Below are positions 1 to 11,535 of a DNA stretch of 64,000 nt, piece after piece. The DNA comes from Theobroma cacao (Eukaryota; Streptophyta; Magnoliopsida; Malvales; Malvaceae): the NCBI RefSeq assembly GCF_000208745.1, contig NC_030851.1, positions 4,111,916-4,175,915 of the forward strand, in the 5' to 3' direction. Position numbers and translations under genes: made by a program. Position 1 is the stretch's first letter. Every line of letters starts with the position of its first letter. Below the pieces are notes generated by a model. That model saw only the letters and a program-made list of their open reading frames with translations. It ran no database searches and was not told the DNA's origin.

Positions 1-164
1 GTGGCTTACCATTGCTTGATAATTAATTTGTTTCTTGCTCCTCTTTACTCAATTTTGTTTGTTTACCCATTTGATTGTGTTCTTTTAATTTGTATCAAAT
101 CTGTTCTATTGCTTAAAAGAGAATCTTTTTGTTTTATAGGTGGGGCATTTTAAGTATTTCAACT

Positions 165-997
165 ATGAATGATCTCATGACGAAGTCTTTCCTTAGCTAC
201 GTAGAACTCATGAAACAGGCCATGAAAGACATTGAAGCCGAGGCTGACCAGGAAATGGGCCAATTGCATCCTAGAGATGAGCAAAACCTCTCCAAATTCT
301 TTATGTTACATTGATCAAGAATGATATGGAAGAGATTACCAATCTTCTACTTAATCTCAAGACTTAAAAAGAAGAGGCAAAGACCACTGACAGTGCAAAA
401 GTTCTTAGGGGTGTTAGTGATAGAATAAACTCAGATATAGTTACCATTCTTCGAAAAGCAAGGAAAATATCAAAACCAGATCGGAATCAGTTGATCAATT
501 TACTATAGAAAATCGTAATGTCTGCAAAGAAGGGAGTCATGTTGATCGAACAAGGGTCTCGGTGACTAATGGTTTGAGGGAATAGATTGTGAAAGACCAC
601 AGAGAGGGACTGAAAAGGAGGTATCACAAAGTGACTGGACAGGAACCGAGTGAGAGGAAATGATAGAGAAGATGATTTTGGAAGGTGGTGAGCAAGAGAA
701 AGTTTCCAAAGGGAAGGCAGAATTGGCGTTGGAGAATTCAGAAAAAGGCACTAGGCTTTGAAGGCAACACAGAGGACTTTGATGGAGCTGTACCATCTTT
801 TCCTTGACATGGCTGTCAATGATATTGAAAACAATGTGGCTCAAGGTGGTGTTCATGTTAATGGTGGGACTAATGGGTTGCTCTATGCAAAGCAAATGAA
901 GAAGACAAGGAGTTGGGCTTGTTGGGTAGAGGCTTTAGTGCTGCTTCAGCTCTTGGTATGTATCATCATATCTTCTTTTTTCTTTTATAAAGGTTAA
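165..997 (+). pseudogene. SYP112-like plant syntaxin pseudogene
   Basis: Plant syntaxins of the SYP11 group are Qa-SNAREs acting in membrane fusion, notably at the cell plate. The stretch begins MNDLMTKSFLSYVELMKQ, the family N-terminus. Further conserved blocks follow in order: a three-helix-like region, a segment translating like DRTRVSVTNGLR, then HREGLKRRYHKVTGQEPSE, LMELYHLFLDMAV and a C-terminal hydrophobic tail near 900-990. The reading frame is broken repeatedly: a stop after codon 50 (near 312), stops near 367 and 507, others near 583 and 660, and a small deletion in the SNARE motif after LDMAV. It cannot make a syntaxin. No internal introns are evident, so it could be a retrocopy or a decayed intron-poor duplicate; I saw no clear A-tail or target duplication. 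Family assignment is from remembered motifs. Confidence 0.8.
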
Positions 998-1174
998 GTC
1001 GGATTCATTTCGAAGGAAGGAAAAATCCTTACATTTACAAAAGGGAGCAGCCGAGTTAACTGACTTTAACGTGGCTTAGAAAAAACAGCCATCAGCAGAA
1101 CCTGCGAAAGGCATCAGGATTCACAAAATCTGCCAACTACCTCAAAATCTATACAACTTTGGGAACTTGACAAG

Positions 1175-1947
1175 TGTGACACTGTAGAGGCCCGGCCCGG
1201 CCCAAGTTTTTATGAGTTAAGAAAATATGAGTTGGGCCGGGTCAGTTCATTATCTACATGAACCATCAAAACCTCAACCTAACCCAGTCCTTATTAGCCA
1301 TGGGTCGGGTTAGATCAATTTATTTTTTTAAAAAAATTATTTTTATAATTTTACTTAATAAATTTTCTATCAATAAAATTGTTTTATGTTTTAATTTATA
1401 AATTGAATAATAAAAACATGTTACAAACAAATAAATTACACAAAATACAAATAAATAAATAGATTACATAAATAAATTATAAATCTTTAATACAAACTAC
1501 CATCCCATAAATATAAGTATATAATCAAATAATATAAACTTTAAGACTCATTTATATCCTTCTCAATCCTCATTCTCAAGCAAAATATTTAAATCTTATT
1601 TAGACAGTAATGATGTCTCAAGTCTGAATCATTATCAATTTATTATATAATATTCATTGTCATAAAAGAAAAAATAATAATAAGTTTTAATCTAAATTAA
1701 AATTATTAATTTAACAAGTAAATATTAAAAAAATTGAAATATATAAAATAAGTACTATTATTAGTAACTAAATTATTAAATTAATTAAAATTATTAATTT
1801 TTTCAAATTCGCAAGGCAAGGCCGCCTCAACCCACTGATTTAATAAACTGACCCATTTAACCCCAATTTAAATATAGACCTAAATTTTTTAATAAAAAAT
1901 GAATCAACTTAACGAGTCAAGTCCATTTTGACAAGTCTATGTGACAG
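1175..1947. mobile_element. hAT-like non-autonomous element (tentative)
   Basis: A block with GGGCCGGG/CCCGGCCC-rich ends around an AT-rich core. The right end read on the minus strand starts TAGACTTGTCAAAATGG, resembling the TAGRG-TGTCAAA type of plant hAT ends. The left end starts TGTAGAGGCCCGGCC. It is flanked by TGTGACAC (1175-1182) and TGTGACAG (1940-1947), a 7/8 match of the 8-bp size made by hAT elements. No transposase is visible. The ends are only weakly inverted copies of each other, so family and exact borders are uncertain. Confidence 0.35.
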
Positions 1948-2164
1948 TAATCAAACAGGAAAGCAATTCGCAAGATCACTCCACAATAGAAAAAATAAGA
2001 AAGACAACCACAACCTGCAGGCCTGTTCACAGTTCTTACTTCTCCGCATGCTCGATGAGATTAGGAGAGAGTGAAATCCACCATATCCATATGAGTTTCC
2101 AAAATTGACAGAGACTCCCGAGAGAATCAGAAGCAAGAAGGACAAGCTATTGAGAAAAGATATG

Positions 2165-2607
2165 TAACAAGTCACTTAATCTATCAACTCCCAGTTTGGC
2201 GAGGTTATCTGCTATCTATTACCTATCCTCGGAGTATATTGAATCTGCCAGCCTGCTACTTTGCCTTTGAGTACAATGATTTGAAATATCAAATGTCGAG
2301 GTTTCCATGGAGCAGCCTTCGATTTGTTCATCCAAGTGACGGCGTTACTAGAATCGCTTTCAATGATGAGGTTCAATAAGTTTGCCCATAAGAAAAGCTG
2401 CATGGTCATCACCTCCCGTATCGCCAATACTTTCGCGAGGTTGGCATCCCCATCCAGTCTTCTGGGAAAACAACAGTTTAAACTCCCCTCATCATTACGT
2501 AGCACCAATTCAATCCCAAAGTTTCTCGAGCAGTCTCTGGTAGCACCATCCGTTTTAAATTTGAACCAACTTTTAGATGGTCTCTTCCAAGAAACAGTCT
2601 TCTCCAT
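2165..2607 (-). pseudogene. RNase H-like (RVT_3) remnant of a LINE-type element
   Basis: The minus-strand reading has the order of the plant RNase H-like domain found at the C-terminus of non-LTR retroelements and their relatives: FKTDGATR (first Asp), a VLRNDEG strand, a helix with AIREVM, then IIESDSSNAVTWMN (further acidic residues), and a final R-I-G-N segment. The closing AD-x-LAK motif is present (ADNLAKLGVDRLSD, about 2165-2210) but in another frame, separated by a stop, so the copy is dead. No reverse transcriptase is seen next to it. It is an isolated fragment. Confidence 0.7.
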
Positions 2608-4600
2608 GGATTTCCTCGAAGTAGACTCACGTGCAAGGAAAAGGCATACACAATGTCCATGTTGGATCCATCAACATTTGGTCACTTGGACTTGACTCAC
2701 CATATAATTCTTATTTTAATAACATCGAAAACTTGCTTGGCATTTCACAATTTCTCGTCAAAAATCATTTCGTTTCTAAAGAGTCAAAATTTTCTTAACA
2801 ATAGTACTTAGGGTCTATATGCATTTAAACTTGAGTTGATAAAAAAAGTTACTTCACTAGGGTTTATAAATACTGATTAAGGATAGTTAAATATTAATTA
2901 AAAATATTACATTTAGTGTACTATTGTCATTAAAATTTGGAAAAAATAATACACTAATTACAATTGTTTTCTTGAGTATCATCCCTAAACACTAATTATC
3001 ATTACCCTTCATAGTAAAAAGTGAGATTTTCTGATAAAAGAAAGCCAAGAGAAATTGTCTGAATGAGATCTGTCTTTCTTTTTCAACTATTATGTCAGCA
3101 TTTAAAGACCGAAATGATTGGTTAGTTGGCTGTTGCAACTAAGTAAAGGACAGACCCATGTGAGCTTGTCAAGCTCGTTTTCGAAAGAAGAGTGAGCTTT
3201 TCTTTTCTCCTGTTTCAAACCTAGCCAATGAGTAGGGTCACAAGTCACAACTCAAATGTATGGTCACAGGCAATGCCCAACACCATCTTTTCTTTTTCAC
3301 CTCCATCATATTTACGCACAAATAAATATTTATCTTTTTAATTATATTTAATTAAATTTTTATATTTTAATTTTAAATTAAACAAATTTTTATAATTAAT
3401 TATTAATTAATATGATATTTATTATTTTTATATTTATATAATAATGATATGACGTTAATATGAAAAATAAAATTATCATACAATCATGTAATTATATTAC
3501 GTGACTATTAATTATGACATGTCAATTACACATAAATAAAAAAATCATATGTCATTTGATTAGAGACGGTAAATAAATTATTAATTATAAAAATTTATTT
3601 AAAAATTAAATTTTAAAATTTTAAAAAAATATTATTTTTTTAAAAAATATATTTTAATGATAAATTTTTTTTTCAATTATCTTACTTTGATAAAAAATTT
3701 TGATAAATGTAAATATTAACATGCACTCGAACATTTAACTCATTAATTGATACATAATTTTTCTACTTAAAAAATAAAATTTTAATCTTTCTTTCTTTAA
3801 TTATAAAAAATATATATATATTTTTAAAAAATATAAATAGTAACATGCATTAAAATTAGAAAAGAACAAAGTGAAATACGCAGCGAGTATTTTCCTTTTT
3901 AAAAAACATGATACACGTTTTATGAAATTATTGTTTTTTTTAGTACTTTTTTGTGTCGTATGAACAGTAACAATAGTAGTAGGCAGGTTTCAGGAAAAAG
4001 CCAGTGCTCTCACAAACACTACAACCATGTCACAAAAAGTCGGTAGGCAAACACACAATCAATTTAGAACAAAAAGTCAAAAAAAGAAAACAAACTAATC
4101 AAATTTGACATAAACAATAAAGTATTCTTTAACATGGCAATCAAAAGATTGACATAGACGATAATCATGTTGATGTTAGATATCAAGTTACCTAGGTTGT
4201 TTTAGCCCAAGAAAATTATTAGTATTACTGTTCCCAAGAGCAGGGACAAGACACTTGAAGGAATGGGGTTGGTTTAAACCAGTATTTGTTCAAGGAGCAT
4301 CATAAGAAAAGGGTCAGAAGGATTCCATTCTGATTTGCACCGAGGTTTAAAGGACAGAAATCAGCCACGAGCATTGAAAGGGTGTCTGAACCAGGCGTGG
4401 TAGCTAGAGAATGTGGGGCTCTCTATTATTTACTTTTCCTGCTTTTACGTCCTGGAGCCATCAAGATGTCCTTCATTTCCTGCACAACCTTCATGATGTT
4501 TTTTAACTTATTCAATTGATTTAATTGAAATTTTCAATAGTTGGTAGGTAGGCAGAGCCGTTCTATTTTCTTTGTTTACCAAAAAACAATGTAACGAAGT
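2608..4600. other. AT-rich intergenic region
   Basis: No coding region is recognised. The stretch is very AT-rich and includes one copy (about 3338-3630) of a dispersed inverted-repeat family listed separately. The segment 4200-4600 is less AT-rich but shows no family motif. Confidence 0.6.
3338..3630. repeat. MITE-like inverted-repeat element, copy A
   Basis: The left end reads as AT-rich sequence running into ACAAATTTTTATAATTAATTAT. The right end, reverse-complemented, runs AAATAAATTTTTATAATTAA, so the two ends pair. The middle has ATGAC/GTCAT words (ATATGACGTTAATATGAAA) shared with the copies near 10.2 kb and 36.9 kb. No coding capacity. Borders are approximate because the ends are low-complexity. 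Confidence 0.5.
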
Positions 4601-4756
4601 CCCACTTGCGGTGGAGTTGCTTCCTCCTCCAGATATTGTCCATACATGTCGTTTTCTTTACTCCTTTGGTGTTCGAAGTTGCAACGTTTATACACGGTCT
4701 CACAAGTATTTTACCTAACTCAGCTTTTCTATCTGATGCGACATGTGGAAACGAGA

Positions 4757-5095
4757 AATCATTTGACCAAGAGCGAGAAAGAAGAGGAAGAGGTCATAGT
4801 TGTCCATGGAATTGAAGTGAAAGGAGACGCATATGTTAAGTTTGATGTGTATGTGAATGTGGTTGATGAGACAATAATGACTCCAAAGTTCAGGGAATTT
4901 GCAGGTACCTTTGCTCACATCCCCGGTGGTGGGGAGATGATGAAGAGGAAGACCGATCTCAAATTGGGCGTGTCGGAACTATTGGAAGATTTGGAAGCCG
5001 ATCAAGATGAAACCATTTGGGTAACATTGTTACCTAGGACGGCAAGCTGTAGCAACGTCACAATTGGCGGGGTACGAACCGAGCACATCAGATAA
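4757..5095 (+). pseudogene. Polyphenol oxidase C-terminal (KFDV domain) fragment
   Basis: The reading ends in HGIEVKGDAYVKFDVYVN, then FAGTFAHIPGGGEMMKRK and WVTLLPRTASC, which is the PPO1_KFDV domain. It closely matches the C-terminus of the intact PPO gene 10 kb downstream, and the similarity continues past the stop into the 3' UTR (TTCATGTCT and a later GGAGAT stretch). Similarity begins near 4757. The tyrosinase copper domain and DWL domain are absent, so the fragment cannot be an oxidase. A weak resemblance near 4665-4715 to the PPO exon 1 end (GCAACGTTTATACACGG) hints that the fragment came from a deletion copy rather than a clean break. It is a truncated relic of the local PPO duplication. 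Confidence 0.85.
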
Positions 5096-5099
5096 TTCA

Positions 5100-5865
5100 T
5101 GTCTGTTATTACCACTTTTTTGAAATATATAGTCTCTTTTACTTTTGGAGATGCCATTATACCAAATACAAGAGAAATGAATTATGTTTTCTTTTTTTTT
5201 TTTCTAATGCAAAATATTTGCTCAAATTCTTTTCAAGGGTGGAATAATTAAGTCGTCAATGAATTGAAACTCCTACCTTGTTAATGGTGCAGATTCCTTA
5301 CCTCGAAAATGGTACAAATGGTTATGGGTTCTTTTTATTGGGTTAGGTCAATTGATTTTTTTATTTATAATTTTATAATATATTGATTATTATCTTATTT
5401 CCGTATATATAATAATAAATATATATAATTTAATAAATGATTATGGACATCACACGTTTGAGTGGTGATGATAAATTTATTTAAAATTTTGGATAAATAT
5501 TCATTAATTTCTACCATGTATAGTTTTCCGTAGTTCCCCACCATTTAAACTTTAAAATAATCTAATAAAAAAATCTGAAATAGTTGTTATAGTATATGTA
5601 GTATTTGTTTGACGCAACTCTTATTCATGGCATACTTCTCTTACTATGGTTTTAAATTTCTTAGTCTAAGGATATTTTTTCTCTAAATCAAATCAATAAA
5701 TTAAATTATCATGACATAATTCGAGCAAAATTAGACCAAAAACTAATCATCATGCTATGAAAGGTAGTGCCAACATAACAACATCCCAAAAGACAAGCTC
5801 AAAGAATCACGTTCATAAAACTTGAAAATAATAATTAAGACATGCCGACAACCAGCCTGTAACGC
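5100..5865. other. Intergenic, no gene seen
   Basis: AT-rich sequence downstream of the PPO fragment. The first 100 bases resemble the PPO 3' UTR. Nothing else is recognised. Confidence 0.5.
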
Positions 5866-5867
5866 CA

Positions 5868-6228
5868 TCACCGATCAACACCAAGTGACAAATATACATC
5901 TCGCAATCTCATTTTCGCCATAATGACAGCACCATAATTTGCTTTTCTCAGCACGTTCCGAAACAAGATATATACAATTACACCACGCAACTTATAATTC
6001 AACGGCCATTTTAATAGTATAAACTTCAGTATAGTCGCAATCAAACACACCAATGGGACCAGAAAATATAACATGAAAATTCCACAAGAATTTCTCAAAA
6101 TATATACCTTCACATCTCGTAGGATGTAACTTGCTTCTAGCACAATCCTCCACGTTGAATTTTAAAAAATTTGCTTGAGGGGACTTTCCATATAGCTTCT
6201 CTTCTGTATGCCATGAACTTTGACTCAT
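5868..6228 (-). pseudogene. Second RNase H-like remnant of a LINE-type element
   Basis: Two overlapping minus-strand frames together give the order of a plant retroelement RNase H domain: FLKFNVEDCARSK (cf. the usual K-F-N-x-DG-x), a LWNFHVIFSGPIGVFDCDYTE strand-helix segment, AVEL, then a tail like VLRKANYGAVIMAK (cf. R-x-N-x-x-AD-x-LAK). It needs at least one frameshift, the first catalytic Asp is displaced and the AD of the tail is changed, so it is inactive. It differs in sequence from the remnant at 2.2-2.6 kb, indicating another element. Confidence 0.55.
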
Positions 6229-6416
6229 GTGGCCAGGACTGGCTCTGGGGTAAAACGAACAAAACCTTTATTTTAAATCTCAAATTTTTATAAGTCTTAT
6301 AATTTTATAATAATATAATTAATTATATTAAAAGTATATAAAAATTAAGAAAATTTTCTCCCAAAAGATCCAACTCCGTGAACATCCAAGAAGCAAATTA
6401 GTCAAAAAATTTGACA

Positions 6417-6443
6417 ATATATATATATATATATATATATATA
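6417..6443. repeat. (AT)n microsatellite
   Basis: About 13 AT dinucleotide units, uninterrupted. Confidence 0.95.
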
Positions 6444-6573
6444 CTATTCCCTTCCATTTTTTCCAACAGTCGTCATCATAGTTTTCTTATCTCTCTATCA
6501 ATCATTAGGACTTTTTGCCACCCAAAATAAAGGCGTTCAAAGGATATTTATTTTTCTCGCCTTTTGATAATAT

Positions 6574-6606
6574 ACTAGAGTATGACCCGTGTGTAACACA
6601 CGGGCC
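6574..6606 (-). mobile_element. Helitron-like 3' terminus (tentative)
   Basis: On the minus strand a perfect 9-bp hairpin (CCCGTGTGT, one-base loop, ACACACGGG; 6604-6586) is followed by seven bases (TCATACT) and then CTAG, with T next. A hairpin shortly before CTRR, with insertion before a T, is the hallmark of Helitron 3' ends. A second copy of the same layout, CATAGTCTAA, lies at 59078-59103. No RepHel protein or 5' TC end was identified. Confidence 0.4.
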
Positions 6607-7189
6607 TCTTTGCAATCCCTTCTTTGCTTCAACGATAAACTCTGATCTCTTTGCAATCTTTTCTTTCTCTCTCTTTGCTTCAATATCTTTTCTCTTTCTC
6701 ACTCTCTCTGCCCTCACCTGGTCAATTCTTCTTTTTAAATATATTACAGAAATTACAACTTTTCACATGACAAAATAAAAATGTGGCCAAATATGGAGCT
6801 AGTTTTGGATTTTCAAATTATATATGTTATAGATATGCACTACAAAATCTAGAAGGATAGACTAAGTTACTAATTTGAATAGTTGTCAAGGCAGATTTTA
6901 ATAACGCTCAACAGTTAATTATTTCTTTTAAAGTTTATGTTTATTATGAATATATGTGTAAATATTTATTATGTTACGATTGAAGATTTTAGACTAGACC
7001 GTCTAAATAAGCTAAACAACTTAACAAGTTAGACATAGGAGTGTAATTTGATTTGAACTTTTATATTTGATTATATATATATAGATTTTGATATAAATTA
7101 AATTATATTAAGATTAATATTTAATCCATCCACATCAAATCCCTTAATATTGTCTTTATCTTATAAATTTTATCTAGATAAAGGGTTAT

Positions 7190-9990
7190 TAGCCTAAAAA
7201 TAAGCACTTCACTTCATTTCATTTGTAAATACACACTCTTTAATGAAATCTTCTTATTTTATTAATACTTTTCTCTCATACTTGTTTTTTCATATTATAT
7301 TTTATAATACGTTATCAGCACGATTATCTAATTTATCAATTTTTGGTATTATTTAGTTTTCATCATCTTTAGGCTTCAAAAGGAGTTAATGGTTTGATTT
7401 TTAGTTTTAGCACATCAAGTAAGTGACTTGATATCTCTTTGGTGTTTTTATTTCCTAAAAATCAATCTTAATGTGAATTTTGCTATCATGTAGTATTTAT
7501 CATATTTTGTCCATTGATCAGGTTGAACATGAAAATATATATAATTATATATGATATATTCGTTTCAATTTTGAAATATGATTTTCTTAATATATGATTT
7601 TTTTATTGAATTTTTACTATAATTTTGCTCAATATATATAAATCTATCTTTGATATTATGAGATTTTGCATAAGACATTATAAATTGAATTAGTATGATA
7701 TTTATTTTTGTAATAAGTAAAAAATACTATACTTTGGGTAATCTGAAATATGTTTTGTTTTGGATTTCATGTCTTTTTTGTAGTTGAGCAAAACAACAAG
7801 CCACCAATGAAAAATCATGAACTTCGTCTATTCTTGAATTGAATGTGACTTAATTTAATAATTATGATCATGAATATAGAATAAGTCACCATAATAATTA
7901 CAATAATGGTGGTTACACTAATCACTATTCTAAGAATACGTTTACCCACTAGAGATGGATGGATACTTTTACTCACTAGAGATGGATGGATACCTTTACT
8001 CATCAGAGGTGGATGAATACCTTTACCTATCAGAAGTGAATGGCTACCTTTACCATCAGAGGTGGATATATACTTTTTACCCATCAGAGGTGGATAGATA
8101 CCCTTTACTCACTAAAAGTGAATGGATACTTTTACCCATAAGAGGTAGATGGAAAGCGAAGCGATATAAGAAAGATAAAGGTAGATAGAATAAAAAGAAT
8201 ATAAAAAATATCTATCATCGATGTGGCATGAAAGGCCATTGGTCGTATACTTGTTTTATGTCAAAACATTTTGTTAAATTTTATCAAGTATTACTGAAAG
8301 CTAAAAGAAAAAAAAATATCGAAACAAATTTTGTTCAAAATTATTTTAATCATAGCCAAGTTGTTATAACAAATCTAGATGTTGTTGTTTTTTTTTGTCC
8401 ACCCTAAAGAAGGAATTGATCATATGATTGGTGATTAAAATATACAAGAATGGAATTTCTTAAATAATTTATTGTTATGTTTAATATAATTTTATTTTTG
8501 AGATGTTTTTATATGTTCTCATTATATTTAAATGATATATTTTTATTATGTATTTTAATAGTAAATTATATATCTAATGTTATCTTATGTTAATTTGCAA
8601 GTTTCTTACTATATATGTATCTTATTTTATTGAAGAAAAATATGAATATTCATCTTAATTATACTACACAAATATTAGAATGATTGGAATTCATACCATA
8701 ATAAATCAGAAGTTTACTAATAATTTTAATATTTGGTATAACCAGTTGGGCCATCCCGAATCAATAATGATGAGAAAAATTATTGAAAATTCATATGATC
8801 ATCTATTGAAAACTCAAAAAATGTTTCTATCTGATGAATTCTCAAGTGTAGCTTATTTTCAAGGTAAATTAATTATAAGGCTATCACTAGCAAAAGTTGA
8901 GACTAAATTTCTTACATTTTTTAAATGTATTCAGGGTGATATATGTAGATTTATACATCCATCATGTGAACTATTTAGATATTTTATAATTTTAATTAAT
9001 ACATTGATTAGATGGTCACATGTATGCTTATTATTAACTTGCAATTTGGTATTTGCAAGATTACTCACCTAAATCATTCATTTGCAAGCACATTTTCTTA
9101 ATTATGCAATGAAGACTATTCGTCTTGATAATGCTGATGAATTTACATCTTAAACCTTTAATGAATATTACATATTAATTAGAATTACCGTTGAACAACC
9201 TATTGCTTATGTTAATATACAAAATAGTCCAGCAAAATCGTTTATTCCAACTAATTGCAAGGCCATTGCTTATAAAAAAAATTTTGCATTTTTGCTCAAA
9301 GGCATGTCATTTTGCATGCAGCAACACTTGTACTTGTCATGCTAACAAGTTATTATAAATTCTCTCTTATACAATTGGTTTATGGCCAGTAACTAAATAT
9401 TTCGTAATTAAAAATTTTTAGATGCGTACTATATGTTTTAATTGATCCACCATAACGCACAAAAATGGATCTTTAAAGGAGGTTAAGAATATTTGTCGAA
9501 TACGACTCTCTATTTATAATTAAATATTTAAAACCATTAACAAAAGATTTATTGACAACAAGATTTGTCGATTGTTATTTTGATGAAACAGTTTTTTCAA
9601 TATTAGAGAGAGAAAATAATTAGCTAGAAAAAGAAATTTCTTGAAATACATTATTATTATCTAATTTTGATCATCACTCAAATCAATGTGAACTTAAATA
9701 ATGTAAATTTGAAATTCAAAAATTCATTTACAAAATATAGCAAATTAGTTACCAAACATATTTACTAATTTAAAGAGAATAACTAAATCTCATATACCAA
9801 CAGTAAAAGTTTCTATTAGAATTGTTGTCCTTGCAAGACAAGACATGTTAGAATTGTGGGAAACTAATTGGTTTCAAAGATAAAATTTTCGAAAAAAAGA
9901 AGAAGTAAATATATAAGATGGTTAAAAAAGGGAAACAAAAACTCTGGAAGAAGACCTAACATAATTGATAAAATTCAAATAAATTCTTAT
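7190..9990 (+). mobile_element. Decayed Ty1/copia retrotransposon (gag to integrase)
   Basis: A long series of broken plus-strand readings gives copia parts in order. A primer-site-like GTTATCAGCACGA lies near 7311. A gag part contains eight 27-bp repeats. A zinc knuckle follows (RCGMKGHWSYTC at about 8214-8252, first Cys replaced by Tyr/His). The GAG-pre-integrase motif WYNQLGHPES is at about 8734, with GDICRFIHP and RWSHVCLL. The integrase core has TIRLDNADEF (about 9116) followed by a stop, and remnants continue to a KKRRSKYIRWLKKG-like stretch at 9890-9940. Frameshifts and stops are frequent and no reverse transcriptase is present, so it is an old relic cut off on the right. A probable 5' LTR lies upstream of 7310 but I could not define it. 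Confidence 0.75.
7941..8152 (+). repeat. 27-bp tandem repeat in copia gag
   Basis: About eight imperfect units of roughly 27 bp, each like TTTACTCATCAGAGGTGGAT followed by GGATAC. As the unit is nine codons, it translates as a nine-residue repeat of type FTHQRWMDT in the gag frame, just before the zinc knuckle. Confidence 0.85.
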
Positions 9991-10029
9991 AAATATTCAA
10001 GAAAATTATTTTTCTTTTTGCAATTACTC

Positions 10030-10318
10030 AAACTTATGCACTATTATTTTAAGTCAAATAGGCCCTTATGATAATGGTTGATTAATTAGTATTAGTCAAA
10101 ATATCACTTGTCATTTTATACTCATATGACATTAATATGAAATGTGAAAATAATTATGTGGTCATTATGTCGCGTCATCAATTAGTATGATATTTTAACA
10201 TGTAACGTGATATAAAATGACAAATGACATTTTAATGAATAACCATTGGTCAATTGTTATTAATAAAAACTTATTTGGCCCAAAATAAAATTATAAAAAC
10301 TTAATTGAACACAATAAA
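10030..10318. repeat. MITE-like inverted-repeat element, copy B
   Basis: The left end has TTATTTTAAGTCAAATA. The right end, reverse-complemented, has TTATTTTGGGCCAAATA. Further inside, TCACTTGTCATTTTATA (left) pairs with the inverse of TATAAAATGACAAATGACAT (right). The middle carries ATATGACATTAATATGAAA as in copy A. No coding capacity. Confidence 0.6.
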
Positions 10319-11535
10319 AAAATAAAGATTTGATTAAATTTTTTTGAATAAATTCAAAAATTTTCTTAGATATTATTTCTATATATTTTCTCAAATGGGA
10401 TAGAGAGGGTAATTAATACTTGTTTCTATAAGATTAAAAAACCTCTTCAAAAAAATGACAATTTTGAAAAATTAATAAACTTGAACAGAAAAGAATTAAA
10501 AATAAATTCTTAAATTAACCTCAAGCAAAAAAATATGTATCTAGAAAGCTCCAAATGAAAATAACTATTAATATTCACAATTAATGGATTTTTTACATCA
10601 CTAAAATAACTTGTGCTATATTTGTTTTTTGTTATCAAATTTAAGTGCAAACTACAAATACTTTTTTTAAAAAAAGTGCTAACTGCGTACAAAAGTGTAC
10701 ATAAAATAGGCTAAAGTCAAATGAGTAATTGATAAGTTATGATGACATCGCTATATATTTTCCTAATAAAAAGGCTAAAAAAGCATGTACAATGAATTAA
10801 GACTGAGAGCAAAACTTTGATTTGATTTGTTTTTGGTGTTTGACCATCTGCCAGCTCTGAGTCTCGTTTTTCTTTGAACCGATCTTCATAACTTCTTTTA
10901 ACTCATACTATTAATTGATGCACTTATTTTTGTAACAATAATGTTTGGATCTGTCTCTGTTCCTTTTATTTTTTCTTTCAACAACCAAGGTAGGTAAGGT
11001 ATGTAGAAAAAATCTTATAATATCTATTTAATAAACTTACAAAGTACAGGCAAACCTTATGTTGCATGTGCACATAGTTTTTATATTTTGTTAAGATTTG
11101 TAAGTACTCTCATCATTAGTTTCAAAGCTTTCGTGTCCAATCAGCCAAATGTTTTGAATTTTTTTATTAAAATAAATCAATAATAATTGAGTTAAGCGTT
11201 ATTGTTCACACATCACGTGTTAATGGCCGGTATGATGAATCAAATTCAGAACAAATATAATTGAAAAGATTGTACTACTGTTTGCCATGAATTAAACCCT
11301 AAATCACACACACGTAAAGAAGTTTGAGAATATTAATTAGTAAATAACAATCTTTAAAGTCTACAAATTTAAAATCTTTTGAGTATGATCATACCAATGT
11401 TAATTTATCGAGTTTCATCATAATTTTAAAATTAAGTGTAATTAGACAAGAGCACTATTAGAATGGGTGACAATATAAAATGTCGTCGTTTTGCAGCCCT
11501 TACCCTTTTTTTTTTAATAATAAAAACATCTACAA
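10319..11535. other. AT-rich intergenic region
   Basis: No gene recognised. Words around 10930-11000 (TTTGGATCTGTCTCTGTT and AACCAAGGTAGGTAA) recur upstream of the PPO pseudogene at about 16148-16200, suggesting the PPO duplication included a long upstream segment. Confidence 0.45.

Larger units (their letters stand above)
6229..7030. other. Intergenic with Helitron-like terminus
   Basis: AT-rich DNA with an AT dinucleotide tract (6417-6443) and the hairpin/CTAG structure listed separately. No coding sequence recognised; the open frames around 6505-6780 are low-complexity. Confidence 0.5.

Noticed and set aside
5992..6143. Possible membrane protein suggested by a hydrophobic minus-strand frame
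   Set aside because: The hydrophobicity arises in a frameshifted reading of the RNase H remnant.
7941..8152. Regular short repeats considered as an independent minisatellite or CRISPR-like array
   Set aside because: Units are contiguous without spacers, in a multiple of three, and inside copia gag; the genome is eukaryotic.
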